A stretch of DNA of 64,000 nt from Candidatus Poribacteria bacterium (GTDB lineage Bacteria > Poribacteria > WGA-4E > GCA-2687025): positions 62,001-126,000 of the forward strand of contig BPJZ01000006.1 in NCBI GenBank assembly GCA_026004875.1, written 5' to 3'. Positions 24,286 to 34,100 of the stretch are shown here, one piece after another. The notes under the pieces were generated by a model that was given only the letters and a program-made list of their open reading frames with translations, was not told the origin of the DNA and did not search any database. The position numbers and the translations under genes are program-made. How positions within the stretch are numbered: position 1 is the stretch's first letter; each line of letters starts with the position of its first letter.

Positions 24286-27200
24286 ATGAACTCACGGCTG
24301 TTGATCCTGCTGGCGGGGTTTGGACTGATCGGCTTTTTGCTGTTTCCTCGACCGGAGCCGGTGCCCGGGCCCCGCCTCGTGGAGTGGGTTCCCACCGCCC
24401 GAAAGGTCGAAGGGGAGCCGCTCCACTTTCCGCAGGTCTTTCGGACCGAACCGATCTATGAGACTTACGACTTAGGGTTTTTGTATCGAATTGATCGCGT
24501 TCAGGTGAGTTTTGAGCAGCCGGACGAGCGAGGCCCCAAGCAGTTTGAGGTGCTGGTCAGTCCAACCCGCGAGGGGGAGTACCAGCGGGCGCTGACGTTT
24601 CGAAGCGCTTCCCGCTCCTACCCTTGGAGCGTCCAGCGGCTTCCGGTCGCCGTCGAGGCTCGCTGGGTGCAGGTGGTGGTCAACGACTGGTTCAGCGATC
24701 GGCCCCAAATCCGTGAGGTCCGGGTCGGCCCCAGCTACCGACTGGATTGGAACCCGATCGTTGCGATCCGGACCTCCCATTACGGCGCGGCGGCACACCT
24801 GCTGATGGACGGGCTGCGCGGAGACGGCTCCAAGTGGAGCGGCGCCGAAGTCCGAGAGGAAACGGTCGAGCAGGACGGACAACGGCACACGGTGCCCCGC
24901 CTCGCGGCACCCAAAGGACCGGTGTGGGTCCTGGCCGATCTTGGTGGTCCTCAATCGGTATTGGGGTTCCGGATCACCACCAACGGCCCAGACACCAACG
25001 TCCGGCGGTTTGCCGTTCGGTACAGCCTGGATGGGCGGGCCTTTCCTCAGCTGTACCTCTCTGGAGAGCTCCCCGACAGCTCCCAGGAGGTCCAGGTCCT
25101 TCTGGAGGAGCCGATTTCCGCCCGCTTCCTTCGGGTCGAGCTGTTAGAGTGGTACGGGGAGTATCCGGAGTTGGAGGAGGTCGAGGTCTTTACCAGGCGG
25201 TACCGTCCCTACACCGGTCCGGTGGAGCCGATGGCCGGTGGACAGTACAACCCGGTGTTGATCCGCTACGACAACTGCGGTGTGGACAATCGCCGTTCGC
25301 CCCATCTCGTTCAAGGGTATCCGTTCGACCGGGGGGAGGGGGACCCTTCCCTCCGGTACGCTTGGCGGCCAAACGAAGAGATCGGAGGAGAGGCCCCCGA
25401 AACACTCCGGACCTTTGCCTATCACTACGACGCCATCCGCCTTCGCTATACCAATCTTGACTCCAGCCGGCTCCACTGGCTGCAACTAAACGCGCTCCAG
25501 AACCAAGGGGGCGGGAGGGTTCAGAGCGTTCTCGTGGACGGCTATCTGCTCGTTCCTGAGTGGGCGGTTCCGGAGCAGGCTGCGGAGCCGCTGACGCTCT
25601 ACGTTCCGCCGGAGGCGCTTGCTGACGGGGAGATCGTCGTCGAGGTCCATCGGCTGGCCGGGCCGAACGCGGTGCTCTCGGAGGCGGCGCTTTACTCGGC
25701 GCTCCGGCCTGGGGAGGTCGCTCCGGAGGCGGATCGACCCGTCTCCAAGGCGCTCCGTGCCGATCCGGCCCCTACCGTCGACGGGGACCCGTCCGATTGG
25801 TTCCGTCGCTTCCCCCTCCCTGACTCCCAAGGGGCTCTCGAGGGCTATCTGGAGTGGAGCGCTGGGGGGCTGTACGTCCTCCTGCGCGTTCCGCAGGGGC
25901 TGGTCGCCACCCCTCGGTTTGAGGACACACTGGACCTGTTTTTGGATGCGACCTATCGCCGCTCGCCGTCGCTTTATCAGCCTGGGGACCTTCATCTGCG
26001 CTTTTATCGTTTTGGCACCGGTCAAGAGATCGCCCGGATCGTTCCGCACTACACGACCGCGGGGCTGGCCGTGCCTGAAGGACCCCCTCGGCTTGTCACG
26101 GCCGGAGGACGACGGGGAGGAGCCTACTTCTTTGAAGCCTTCCTTCCCCGGGGGCAGCTCCTGGAGATCTGGGACCCTCAAGAGGACGGACGAATCGGAT
26201 TTAATTTCATTTTCACCTCTCATCGGGGGGAACGATGGTTCCTTAGGGCGGAAAACCCGGAAGACCCACCGATCCAGTGGCAGACCGTGCGGCTGTGGGG
26301 AGCGCCGCGTGCGGAACTGCGCCTTTATGCTCAGCCGCCGCCGGGCTCCGGCGACCCGTGGAGCCGCGAACCGACGACCATCATGGACGCCGGCGATCTT
26401 CTCTGGATCGTCCTCCGGGACCCGGACGCGAGCTCGGATCCCCAGACTGTCGAGACGGCCATCGTTGAGCTGGCCGGGGGCCTCTCTGGAGCGCGGCGAC
26501 GTGTCACCCTTCAGGAGGTGGACTTCCCGCGCGTCTTAGAGGAGGGCATTCCCCGCGCTCTCGCTCGGGACAGTCAGTACTTTGCCGCTGTGGTTCCGAC
26601 CGCCTTCGGGGCGGAGGAGGTCGGAGAGAACTTCCCCCTTCGAGGGGATGAGGCGCTCCTGGTGACCTATCGGGACCCGTTCGCCGATCCGGCGGGGACC
26701 GCCGCCGTGATCCCCGCCGAAATTCGGGGACGCACCGGCGTGACGGGGACCGCTCTGCTCCTAGACGAGGCGGGTCGTACGGTTGCCCAGTTTCGCGCTG
26801 GAGATCGGTTGATCCTTCGGGTGGAGGACCCCGACCTAGACGTGGAACTTCCTCCGCCCCCACCTGCCGAGGAGGGCCAACCTTCGCCCCCTCGAACGAT
26901 CACGGTGATCCTCCGCGCCCGAAGCGTGGACGCGACCGAGCCTTACGATCTGCTCTCGCCGGTGCTTGTCGAACGGGAACCTGGGGTCTTTGTAGGGGAG
27001 GTCCAAACGGAGTACTCCACCGACCCCAATCCTGAGGATCAGGTGCTCCAGGTCGTCGGGACTCAGGAGGTCCAGCTCGTCTACCTGGACCGGATTCAGG
27101 AGACAGGCCGGACGCGCGTTCCGATGGTGGTCACCGCGCGGGTGGCCATCGGTGCGACGGCGCAGCTCCGGATTCGGACGCCGCGGGGGAACTTCCCGCC

Positions 27201-30003
27201 GCCGGGAGAGGCGGTGCTCTTTCGGGCGGGGACGCCGTTGATTGTCGCCCTCCAGGACGAGGATTTGAACCGCAATCCTTCTGAGCCGGATCGGACGACC
27301 GTCCTTGTCCGGGCCGAGCGAACGGGCGATCGCTTGGAGCTGGATCTGGCGGAGGCCGAACCGGACTCCGGGCAGTTGCTGGGTCTGGTGGAGACTCGAT
27401 ACGGAGAGACGGCGGACCCGGAGAACGCCGTCCTCGAAGTGGTGGGCAACGATCGGGTGTGGGTGGAGTACGTAGATGCGCTCCAAGGCTCAGGCGCCAC
27501 GCGGGTTCCGGTCGTTGCCGAGGGACGAGTCGCCGTCGGCAACGACGGAACGCTCGCCTTTGTCGGCGCCGACTACACCCGAGTCGTCTCACGGGTGAAC
27601 CCGACGGACGTGCTCTTTTTGCGCGTCGAGGACCCCGACGAGTCGGGGGAGCGGGTTCCCATTCAGCTTTCTGCGTCCCAGACGGGCGATCGGGAGACGG
27701 TCTGGCTTCAGCAGGCTTCCGGCGTGGGAGTTCTTTACGTCGGTTCTGTGCCTACGGCGTACGGGCGCGAGGCCGTCGCTGGAGACGGCGTTTTGCACGT
27801 GGTCGGCGGCGATCGGATTCAGGCTTTCTATACCGACGCGCTTCGAGCTTCGGGGGAGACGGATCGAACGGTCGTTGCTCAGGTGACCGTCAACGTCGGC
27901 GCCGATGGGGTGTTGGAGGTCTACCGTCCCGTTCTTGGGGGATCGCCGGTTCCGGTCGGACCGTTGTTCCGCGCTGGCGAGACGCTCCTGATTGAGGTCC
28001 GTGATCCCGACCTGAACGCGCTCAGCGAAGTGATCGAGCAGACGACCGTTCAGGTCTGGGACCGCTCGACGGGCGATCGACTCGATGTACCGCTTCGGGA
28101 GACCAGCGGAAACAGCGGAATCTTTCAAGGGACGCTGATCACCGAGTATCACACGAGCGCCCTTCGGGATGCCGTCCTCCAGGTGTCTCAGGATAGCGTG
28201 GTCACGGTGCAGTATGTGGACGCGATCCGTTCCACCGGAGCGGTGCAGGTGCCGATCCAGCGTCACCTGGGCCTGGAGCTGGGCACGCGCGGGGAGCTTC
28301 ATCTGCTGACGCTGGACGGAAGCCGTGAATTGGCGACGTTCGGACCAGGCGATTCGATTCTTGTCCGCGTGGTAGACCGCGATCTGAACCAGGATGCCCG
28401 CTTTGCGGAGACGGCGTCGGTCTGGGTCGAGGGGAGCCGCTGGGGGGACGCCTTGGAGCTCCCGCTCCGTGAGACGGGTCCCAACACCGGCGTCTTTGAG
28501 GCGCGACTGGTTGCCGAACGGACCGCCGACGCCGATCGAGTCCGGCGCGACGACTTGGTGCTCCAGGTGGGGGACGGAGAGGTCGTGACGGTCGTCTACG
28601 TGGATGCGCTGGATAAAACCGGCGAGCCGAACGTCGCCTACGCGCGGCGGGTCGTCTTCTCAACGGGGAGCGAACGGACGTTGCTACTGACCGATGCGGC
28701 CGGACGGGAAAGGGGCCTCTTCCGTGCCGGAGAGACGCTGTTTCTGGAGCTCCGCGATCCGCTCCGGCTGATCTCCACGCAGCTTCCCTCTCCCGTTGTT
28801 GAGGTCTCCGGAAGCCGGACCGGCGATCGGCTTTCCCTCACCTTGGAGCCCGATCCTCAGGAGCCGGGCCGTTATTTGGGTCAGTTTCCCACCGCCTACG
28901 GGGTTGCCGCGCGGGAGAACGCGGTTTTAGAGGTCCAAGGTGGGGAGGAGGTGTTTGTCCGGTACCGGTCTCCGGACGGAAGCGAGCTAGCGGCCTTGGC
29001 CCTGGTGGCGCGAGGCGTGCGAGCGCGAGTGAGCGTCGTCCGGGAGGACGGATCCCCCCTGGTCGTCCTGACGCCTGGCGAGGTCCTCGGGGTACGGGTA
29101 GAAGATCCGGACCAAAACGCACAGGCCACCGAGCGAGAGCGGGTCCACGTTGAGATATTCGTCGCGGAGACGGCCTCTCCCTTTACGATGGCCTTGGAGG
29201 AGACCGAGCCGGATTCTGGTCTCTTTCAGGGCACCGTCGGAACGATCCTCGGGGCTCACGAGGAGGGCGGGGATGCCCTTGTGCTCCTGGGCGGGGAGAC
29301 GCTCCGGATCGCTTATCTCGACCCTCTGGTCGAGACCGGAGCGACCAACGTCGAAGTGGTAGCCACCTGTCCGGTGCGGCGGGTGCTGTTTGCGCCCTTT
29401 GTGGAGACTGGGCCGATTCTGGACGGCTATCCGGAGGGATGGCCGTTGACCTATGGTGTTCGCACGCCGGAGCGTGGAGCCCTCCTCTGGGCGCTTTGGG
29501 ATCGGGAGGCGCTCTACCTCTTCGTTCAGGTGAACCGGTCCGATCCGATCGTTCGGGACGTCACCCGTTGGTACGAAGGCTCCGACGCCCTTGAGCTTCA
29601 CCTAAGCCCGCTCCGCGGAGAGGAGGTCCGCCCCGAGCATCTGGACGACCCGTTAACGGCCTCGGAGTACGTCTTCTGGATCTGCCCAAAAGGCGGCGGT
29701 CCTCAGGGGGACCGCCCCTATGTGGGCCAAGCGCGTCCGGTGCTCCAGTACAACGTTCGGCGGGTCTCGGTTGCCGCGCGAATTCGGGAGGGGGCCTACT
29801 TTCTGGAGATACGCATCCCGTTTGCCGAGGCGCTAGGAGGGTTCGATCCGTGGGTCTCCCGGCGGCGGGACCGGTTGGCCTTTAACTTCCTTCTCTATCG
29901 CTCCAAAGGCCCGCAGCAGTGGTGGGCCGAACCGCCGGCGGACGGCGTTCCATCCAGCTGGGGCGGAATGCTCTATCTGGTTCGCCCGGAAGAGAGTGAA
30001 TGA
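24286..30003 (+). CDS. Giant 1905-aa surface protein: discoidin-like, CBM9-like and eight DPDxN repeats
   Basis: An N-terminal hydrophobic segment (LLILLAGFGLIGFLLF) targets it to the envelope. Residues 60-310 contain two discoidin/F5-8-like regions, for example WVLADLGGPQSVLGFRITTN and ARFLRVELLEW. Residues 495-680 form a CBM9-like domain (VDGDPSDWFRRFPL, LDLFLDATYRR). Residues 700-1695 hold eight copies of a roughly 125-residue beta domain with the pattern FRAGETLxIxVxDPDLN, TGDRLxLxLxET, SGxFxGxLxT, VLxVxGxDxVxVxYxDA and TGATxVxVxA. A second CBM9-like domain ends the protein (SDALELHLSPLR). No catalytic motif is seen. Adhesion or glycan binding is likely. It is the last gene of the operon with the PorV-like and barrel proteins. 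Confidence 0.85.
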   Translation: MNSRLLILLAGFGLIGFLLFPRPEPVPGPRLVEWVPTARKVEGEPLHFPQVFRTEPIYETYDLGFLYRIDRVQVSFEQPDERGPKQFEVLVSPTREGEYQRALTFRSASRSYPWSVQRLPVAVEARWVQVVVNDWFSDRPQIREVRVGPSYRLDWNPIVAIRTSHYGAAAHLLMDGLRGDGSKWSGAEVREETVEQDGQRHTVPRLAAPKGPVWVLADLGGPQSVLGFRITTNGPDTNVRRFAVRYSLDGRAFPQLYLSGELPDSSQEVQVLLEEPISARFLRVELLEWYGEYPELEEVEVFTRRYRPYTGPVEPMAGGQYNPVLIRYDNCGVDNRRSPHLVQGYPFDRGEGDPSLRYAWRPNEEIGGEAPETLRTFAYHYDAIRLRYTNLDSSRLHWLQLNALQNQGGGRVQSVLVDGYLLVPEWAVPEQAAEPLTLYVPPEALADGEIVVEVHRLAGPNAVLSEAALYSALRPGEVAPEADRPVSKALRADPAPTVDGDPSDWFRRFPLPDSQGALEGYLEWSAGGLYVLLRVPQGLVATPRFEDTLDLFLDATYRRSPSLYQPGDLHLRFYRFGTGQEIARIVPHYTTAGLAVPEGPPRLVTAGGRRGGAYFFEAFLPRGQLLEIWDPQEDGRIGFNFIFTSHRGERWFLRAENPEDPPIQWQTVRLWGAPRAELRLYAQPPPGSGDPWSREPTTIMDAGDLLWIVLRDPDASSDPQTVETAIVELAGGLSGARRRVTLQEVDFPRVLEEGIPRALARDSQYFAAVVPTAFGAEEVGENFPLRGDEALLVTYRDPFADPAGTAAVIPAEIRGRTGVTGTALLLDEAGRTVAQFRAGDRLILRVEDPDLDVELPPPPPAEEGQPSPPRTITVILRARSVDATEPYDLLSPVLVEREPGVFVGEVQTEYSTDPNPEDQVLQVVGTQEVQLVYLDRIQETGRTRVPMVVTARVAIGATAQLRIRTPRGNFPPPGEAVLFRAGTPLIVALQDEDLNRNPSEPDRTTVLVRAERTGDRLELDLAEAEPDSGQLLGLVETRYGETADPENAVLEVVGNDRVWVEYVDALQGSGATRVPVVAEGRVAVGNDGTLAFVGADYTRVVSRVNPTDVLFLRVEDPDESGERVPIQLSASQTGDRETVWLQQASGVGVLYVGSVPTAYGREAVAGDGVLHVVGGDRIQAFYTDALRASGETDRTVVAQVTVNVGADGVLEVYRPVLGGSPVPVGPLFRAGETLLIEVRDPDLNALSEVIEQTTVQVWDRSTGDRLDVPLRETSGNSGIFQGTLITEYHTSALRDAVLQVSQDSVVTVQYVDAIRSTGAVQVPIQRHLGLELGTRGELHLLTLDGSRELATFGPGDSILVRVVDRDLNQDARFAETASVWVEGSRWGDALELPLRETGPNTGVFEARLVAERTADADRVRRDDLVLQVGDGEVVTVVYVDALDKTGEPNVAYARRVVFSTGSERTLLLTDAAGRERGLFRAGETLFLELRDPLRLISTQLPSPVVEVSGSRTGDRLSLTLEPDPQEPGRYLGQFPTAYGVAARENAVLEVQGGEEVFVRYRSPDGSELAALALVARGVRARVSVVREDGSPLVVLTPGEVLGVRVEDPDQNAQATERERVHVEIFVAETASPFTMALEETEPDSGLFQGTVGTILGAHEEGGDALVLLGGETLRIAYLDPLVETGATNVEVVATCPVRRVLFAPFVETGPILDGYPEGWPLTYGVRTPERGALLWALWDREALYLFVQVNRSDPIVRDVTRWYEGSDALELHLSPLRGEEVRPEHLDDPLTASEYVFWICPKGGGPQGDRPYVGQARPVLQYNVRRVSVAARIREGAYFLEIRIPFAEALGGFDPWVSRRRDRLAFNFLLYRSKGPQQWWAEPPADGVPSSWGGMLYLVRPEESE

Positions 30004-30019
30004 GGCAAAGGGGACCGGT

Positions 30020-30949
30020 TCAACCCCTCCGCTGCCGGAGCACGATTTCGGGCAGGTCCTCCTCCCGACGGACGGCCAACAGATTGATGTGCCCGTATCG
30101 CTCAGCGCGGCGGAGCGCCTCTTGTCGGTCCACCGGAATCGGCTGCCGACGCTCGGCCTTCTCATGAGAGATGTGGTAAAGCCGGAATCCGAGCCCCTCT
30201 ACCTGGGTCAAGTACTCTTCTGGCCGGACCCCAAAGGCGATCAGATCGGCCGGCTCCAACTCGGTGATCAGCACTAGCTCCGGACTGGACGCCAAGAGCC
30301 GTTCGGCGCCGCGCAGAACGAGCGGCTCAGCCCCTTGAACGTCCATCTTGAGGAGGCGAACGGCGGGGGGGCTCCCTTTGAAGAACGCGTCTAGGGAGGT
30401 CACGGTGACGACAACGGGGACGGCGTCCGGCTCTCCAGCGTGCAGATGGTGATATCCGCTGGCGCGGGGGGAAAGATAGAACTCTGCCGTTCCTGGCCGA
30501 TCGGCGACGGCAAACGGAACCGCCCGAGCGTGGCTGAATCCGTTGCGCTCGAGGTTCTGGCGGAGTAATTGAAAGGTCTCCGGCGCCGGCTCAAAGGCGA
30601 ACACCCGACCCTGAGGGCCAACGGCGCGGGCCATGATCACCGCAAAGCATCCGCAGTTGGCCCCCAAGTCCAGCGCCACGTCCCCTGGGCGCAGGTAGGC
30701 TTCACAAAGCGCCACCTCGGGGTCGTTGTACTCGGTTCCCATCAGAAGAGGCAGATGGGTCCAGTCATCGGCGTCGATCAGGAGAGGGATGCCGTGGTAG
30801 TTCACTTCGACGATCCCGTGTGGGCGAAGCGCCTGGAGCAGGTTCCGGTAGAGCGCTCCCAGGATCGGTCGGCTGGCCAGTCCGCGGCCGTGTCGGCCGC
30901 CGATCAGACGTTTTCCCCATCGAAAGAGCCGAAATAGGGCCGTTCGCAT
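30020..30949 (-). CDS. FkbM-family SAM-dependent methyltransferase
   Basis: About 309 residues from the ATG at 30949, which has AAGGGG upstream; an in-frame ATG 27 bases earlier is possible. The SAM-binding motif is VALDLGANCGCFAVIMA, followed by GRVFAFEPAPETFQLLRQNL (acidic loop) and LLKMDVQGAEPLVLRGAERL, all typical of FkbM enzymes that methylate sugar or polysaccharide hydroxyls. A short basic N-terminal region precedes the domain. It converges on the giant surface-protein gene with a 16-base gap, which fits modification of surface glycans but does not prove it. Confidence 0.88.
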   Translation of the reverse strand: MRTALFRLFRWGKRLIGGRHGRGLASRPILGALYRNLLQALRPHGIVEVNYHGIPLLIDADDWTHLPLLMGTEYNDPEVALCEAYLRPGDVALDLGANCGCFAVIMARAVGPQGRVFAFEPAPETFQLLRQNLERNGFSHARAVPFAVADRPGTAEFYLSPRASGYHHLHAGEPDAVPVVVTVTSLDAFFKGSPPAVRLLKMDVQGAEPLVLRGAERLLASSPELVLITELEPADLIAFGVRPEEYLTQVEGLGFRLYHISHEKAERRQPIPVDRQEALRRAERYGHINLLAVRREEDLPEIVLRQRRG

Positions 30950-31159
30950 GCTCGGGAGCCCCTTGTGAAATGGCATTTCCAGCGCGCCCCGTCCCCAGCA
31001 GATGCTAGAGGAGCCGCTCCTGAGAAGGCAAGTTCTTTGCTATGCTCTGGACTGTGCCGGATTTGCTTCATCTTGTCGCTCGGCTGGTGCGTCTAGTGAG
31101 AGTAGGCGGCTGGAGTCGAGAGAATCCCGACACTAAGAGCGATTGGGAGCGCAGAGAAC

Positions 31160-34100
31160 ATGTGGCGATGGGGTCTGATCGGGTTGGCACTTCTGGGCGC
31201 GCTGTTTGGCGGCTGTGCCCGGGAACCGGTTCGCGAAGCCGACTGGGACGTGCACTTTCGGGACTTGAGCTTTCCTGATCCCCAGCACGGCTGGTTTGTT
31301 GGGGATGGGGGCTTTATCGTCCACACGCCTGACGGGGGTCGCACCTGGGTGCGCCAGGAAAGCCATACCGATGCAGACCTCTACGCTGTCGAATTCCTCA
31401 ATGAGCGGGTCGGCTGGGCGGTCGGGGAACACGGCGTGGTGCTGGTGACCACCGACGGCGGTCAGTGGTGGCGTCCAGTTCGAAACCGGCCGACCGGCGC
31501 TCAGTTGCGCGGCCTCTCGGTTCGGAACGCACAGACGGTTTATGTGGTCGGCGAGTCCGCTCAGATCTACTACACCGACACCGGCGCCGAGCCGCCCAAT
31601 CCGCGCGTTCCCGCCTGGTATTCCGTCCCCAATCCGACCGAGTTTGCCCTGACCGACATTCAGATGGTCAACCGGCTGATCGGATACGCCACCGGCGAGA
31701 TGGAGACCGTTCTCAAGACGGAGGACGGAGGGCAGAGCTGGCAGCCCCTGAGGCTCTGGTTTGAGGAGGCCCAAGATCGACTGTTGAACAATTACCACCG
31801 CGTCAAGTTCCTCGACGAGCGGATCGGCTGGGTGGTCGGAACGGACGGGTCCATCTTCAAGACGACCGACGGGGGGAGAACTTGGATCCGCCAGGAGAGC
31901 CGGATTCCCTTTAACGATCACGTTCGGTGGGCGGCAAACGCGATCGATTTCTGGGACGAGCGGCACGGGGTCGCCGTCGCCGACGGCGGTCACATCGTCC
32001 AGACCGAAGACGGGGGGCACACCTGGAATCTGCGATCCAGCGGTTTTCAGACGCCTCTAACCGGCGTCCAGTTCACCAGTGAGCGAGAGGTCTGGGTCTG
32101 CGGCTGGTACGGCGTAGTCCTGCACTCCCAAGACGGCGGCAAGACGTGGAAGACGGTCAGCGGCGTGACCGCCCACTCGCTCGAAGCGGTCGAGTTCCTG
32201 GACGACCGACGAGCGGTGGCCGTTGGGACCGGCGGAACGCTGCTCGTCTCCGAGGACGGTGGCAAGACCTGGGTCGAGCAGAAGACCGGGCAGCGCGACA
32301 CGCTCAAGAGCATCGTCTTCATCAATGAACAGGAGGGCTGGGCCGTCGGCGAGCGCGGAATTGTCATGCACACCCAGGACGGCGGGCGGACCTGGGAGTA
32401 CCAAACGGCAGGGATCGGGTTTCAGCTTAACGCAGTTTACTTTGTGGACTCCCAACGCGGCTGGGCCGTCGGCGAGCTTGGGTCTATCCTTCACACCCAC
32501 GACGGCGGAAAGACCTGGGCCCCTCAGCGCTCCTTTGCCTTTGAATCGCTCCGAGCCGTCTACTTTGTGGACGATCAGCACGGCTGGGCCGTCGGATGGC
32601 CAGGAGCGGTCTACCGGACGACCAACGGTGGACTCAAGTGGGAGAAACAGGAGGTCAACACCTTCAACGAGCTGAACGGCGTCTTCTTCCTGGACGAAAA
32701 CGAAGGGTGGATCGTCGGACAGTACGGCGTCATCCTTCACACCGAGGACGGCGGCCAAACCTGGGAGTTCCAAGCCAGTCCCACTTCGGAGAACTTGAAC
32801 AAGGTGTACTTCCTCAACCGCGATTGGGGGGTGATCATCGGCGACAAGGGGACCGTCCTGACGACGACCAACGGCGGCCAAACCTGGAAGCAACAGGTCA
32901 GTGGCACCGAAAAGGATCTCTTGGCGTTGAGCGTCTCTCGAAGTGGGCTGCTGGCCGTCGGGCGGGGCGGCGTAGTGATGCGTTACTCCCCCGATCTGGT
33001 GCCTTCGGAGGTGGATGTTGAGGAGCTAATCGCTCAGGTGGAGGAGACCCGTCGGAGCCGGCCCCGACCTCGACCGGTCCCGACGGAGGACGGCGGTTGG
33101 GTGCTGGTTCGGCAGGCCTCCTGGCCGACCGAGTTCCAGTCGATCGCCTTTGTGGATCGAGATCACGGTTGGGCGGTCGGGACTAACGGCGTGATCGCCG
33201 CGACGACCGACGGGGGAAAAACCTGGACGCCGCAGCGGACGGACACCAAAGCTCGATTAGATCGCGTCCTCTTTGCCGATCTCCAGCACGGGTGGGCCTT
33301 TGGGGTCGACGGAACGCTCCTGCGCACCGAGGACGGGGGGAAGACCTGGGAGCGGGTTTCCCTTCCCGGCGTCCGGCGGGTTGGAAGCGTCTTCGCCTGG
33401 GACGCTCAGCGCCTCTGGGCCACTGTCGGCGGTGGGGAGATACTCCGCTCCGAGGATGGGGGGAGGACCTGGGAGCGGGTGAACACGCGAGCGACCAATG
33501 CGCCGCTTCGGGACGTGTGGTTCGTCTCTCCCCAAGAAGGGTGGGCAGTCGGCCCTCAGCGGAACGAGGGCGGATTGATCCTCCACACGACCGACGGGGG
33601 CCGTCACTGGGAGATCGTCCTCAAGCCGGAGTTCGCTCCAACGACGATCTTCTTCTTTTCCCCAGAGCGGGGGTTTGCGCTCTCCTCCTCCGGCGACCTG
33701 CTGGCCACACAGGACGGCGGGAAGACCTGGGAGCCGCTCCCTCGACGGCGGCTGTTGGGCGTTCAGGAGGTGGTCGTCCTCGACGAGCAAACGGCGATCG
33801 CCTACCAGCGGTTGGGGCGCGCCTACTTGACGACGGACGGCGGGGGCTCCTGGCGCCCGTTGACTCGAGAGGCGGCGACGGCCTTTGCGTTTGTGGACCC
33901 GCAGACCGGCTGGGCGGTTCAGGGCGCGGAGATCCGCGCCACTACCGACGGAGGAGCGACCTGGACCGTTCAGGTGGGCGGCCTTTCGAATGCGCTGCGT
34001 CACGGGCGCTTCCGAACGGCCCAAGAGGGCTGGTTGGTCGGCGAATCGGGCTTGGTGCTTTACACCGACGACGGAGGAGTGCACTGGGCGGTTCAGGCGC

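Noticed and set aside
31000-31159. Promoter or RNA element before the Ycf48-type gene
   Set aside because: A TATGCT-like box is present, but no matching -35 box at usable spacing and no structured element was found.
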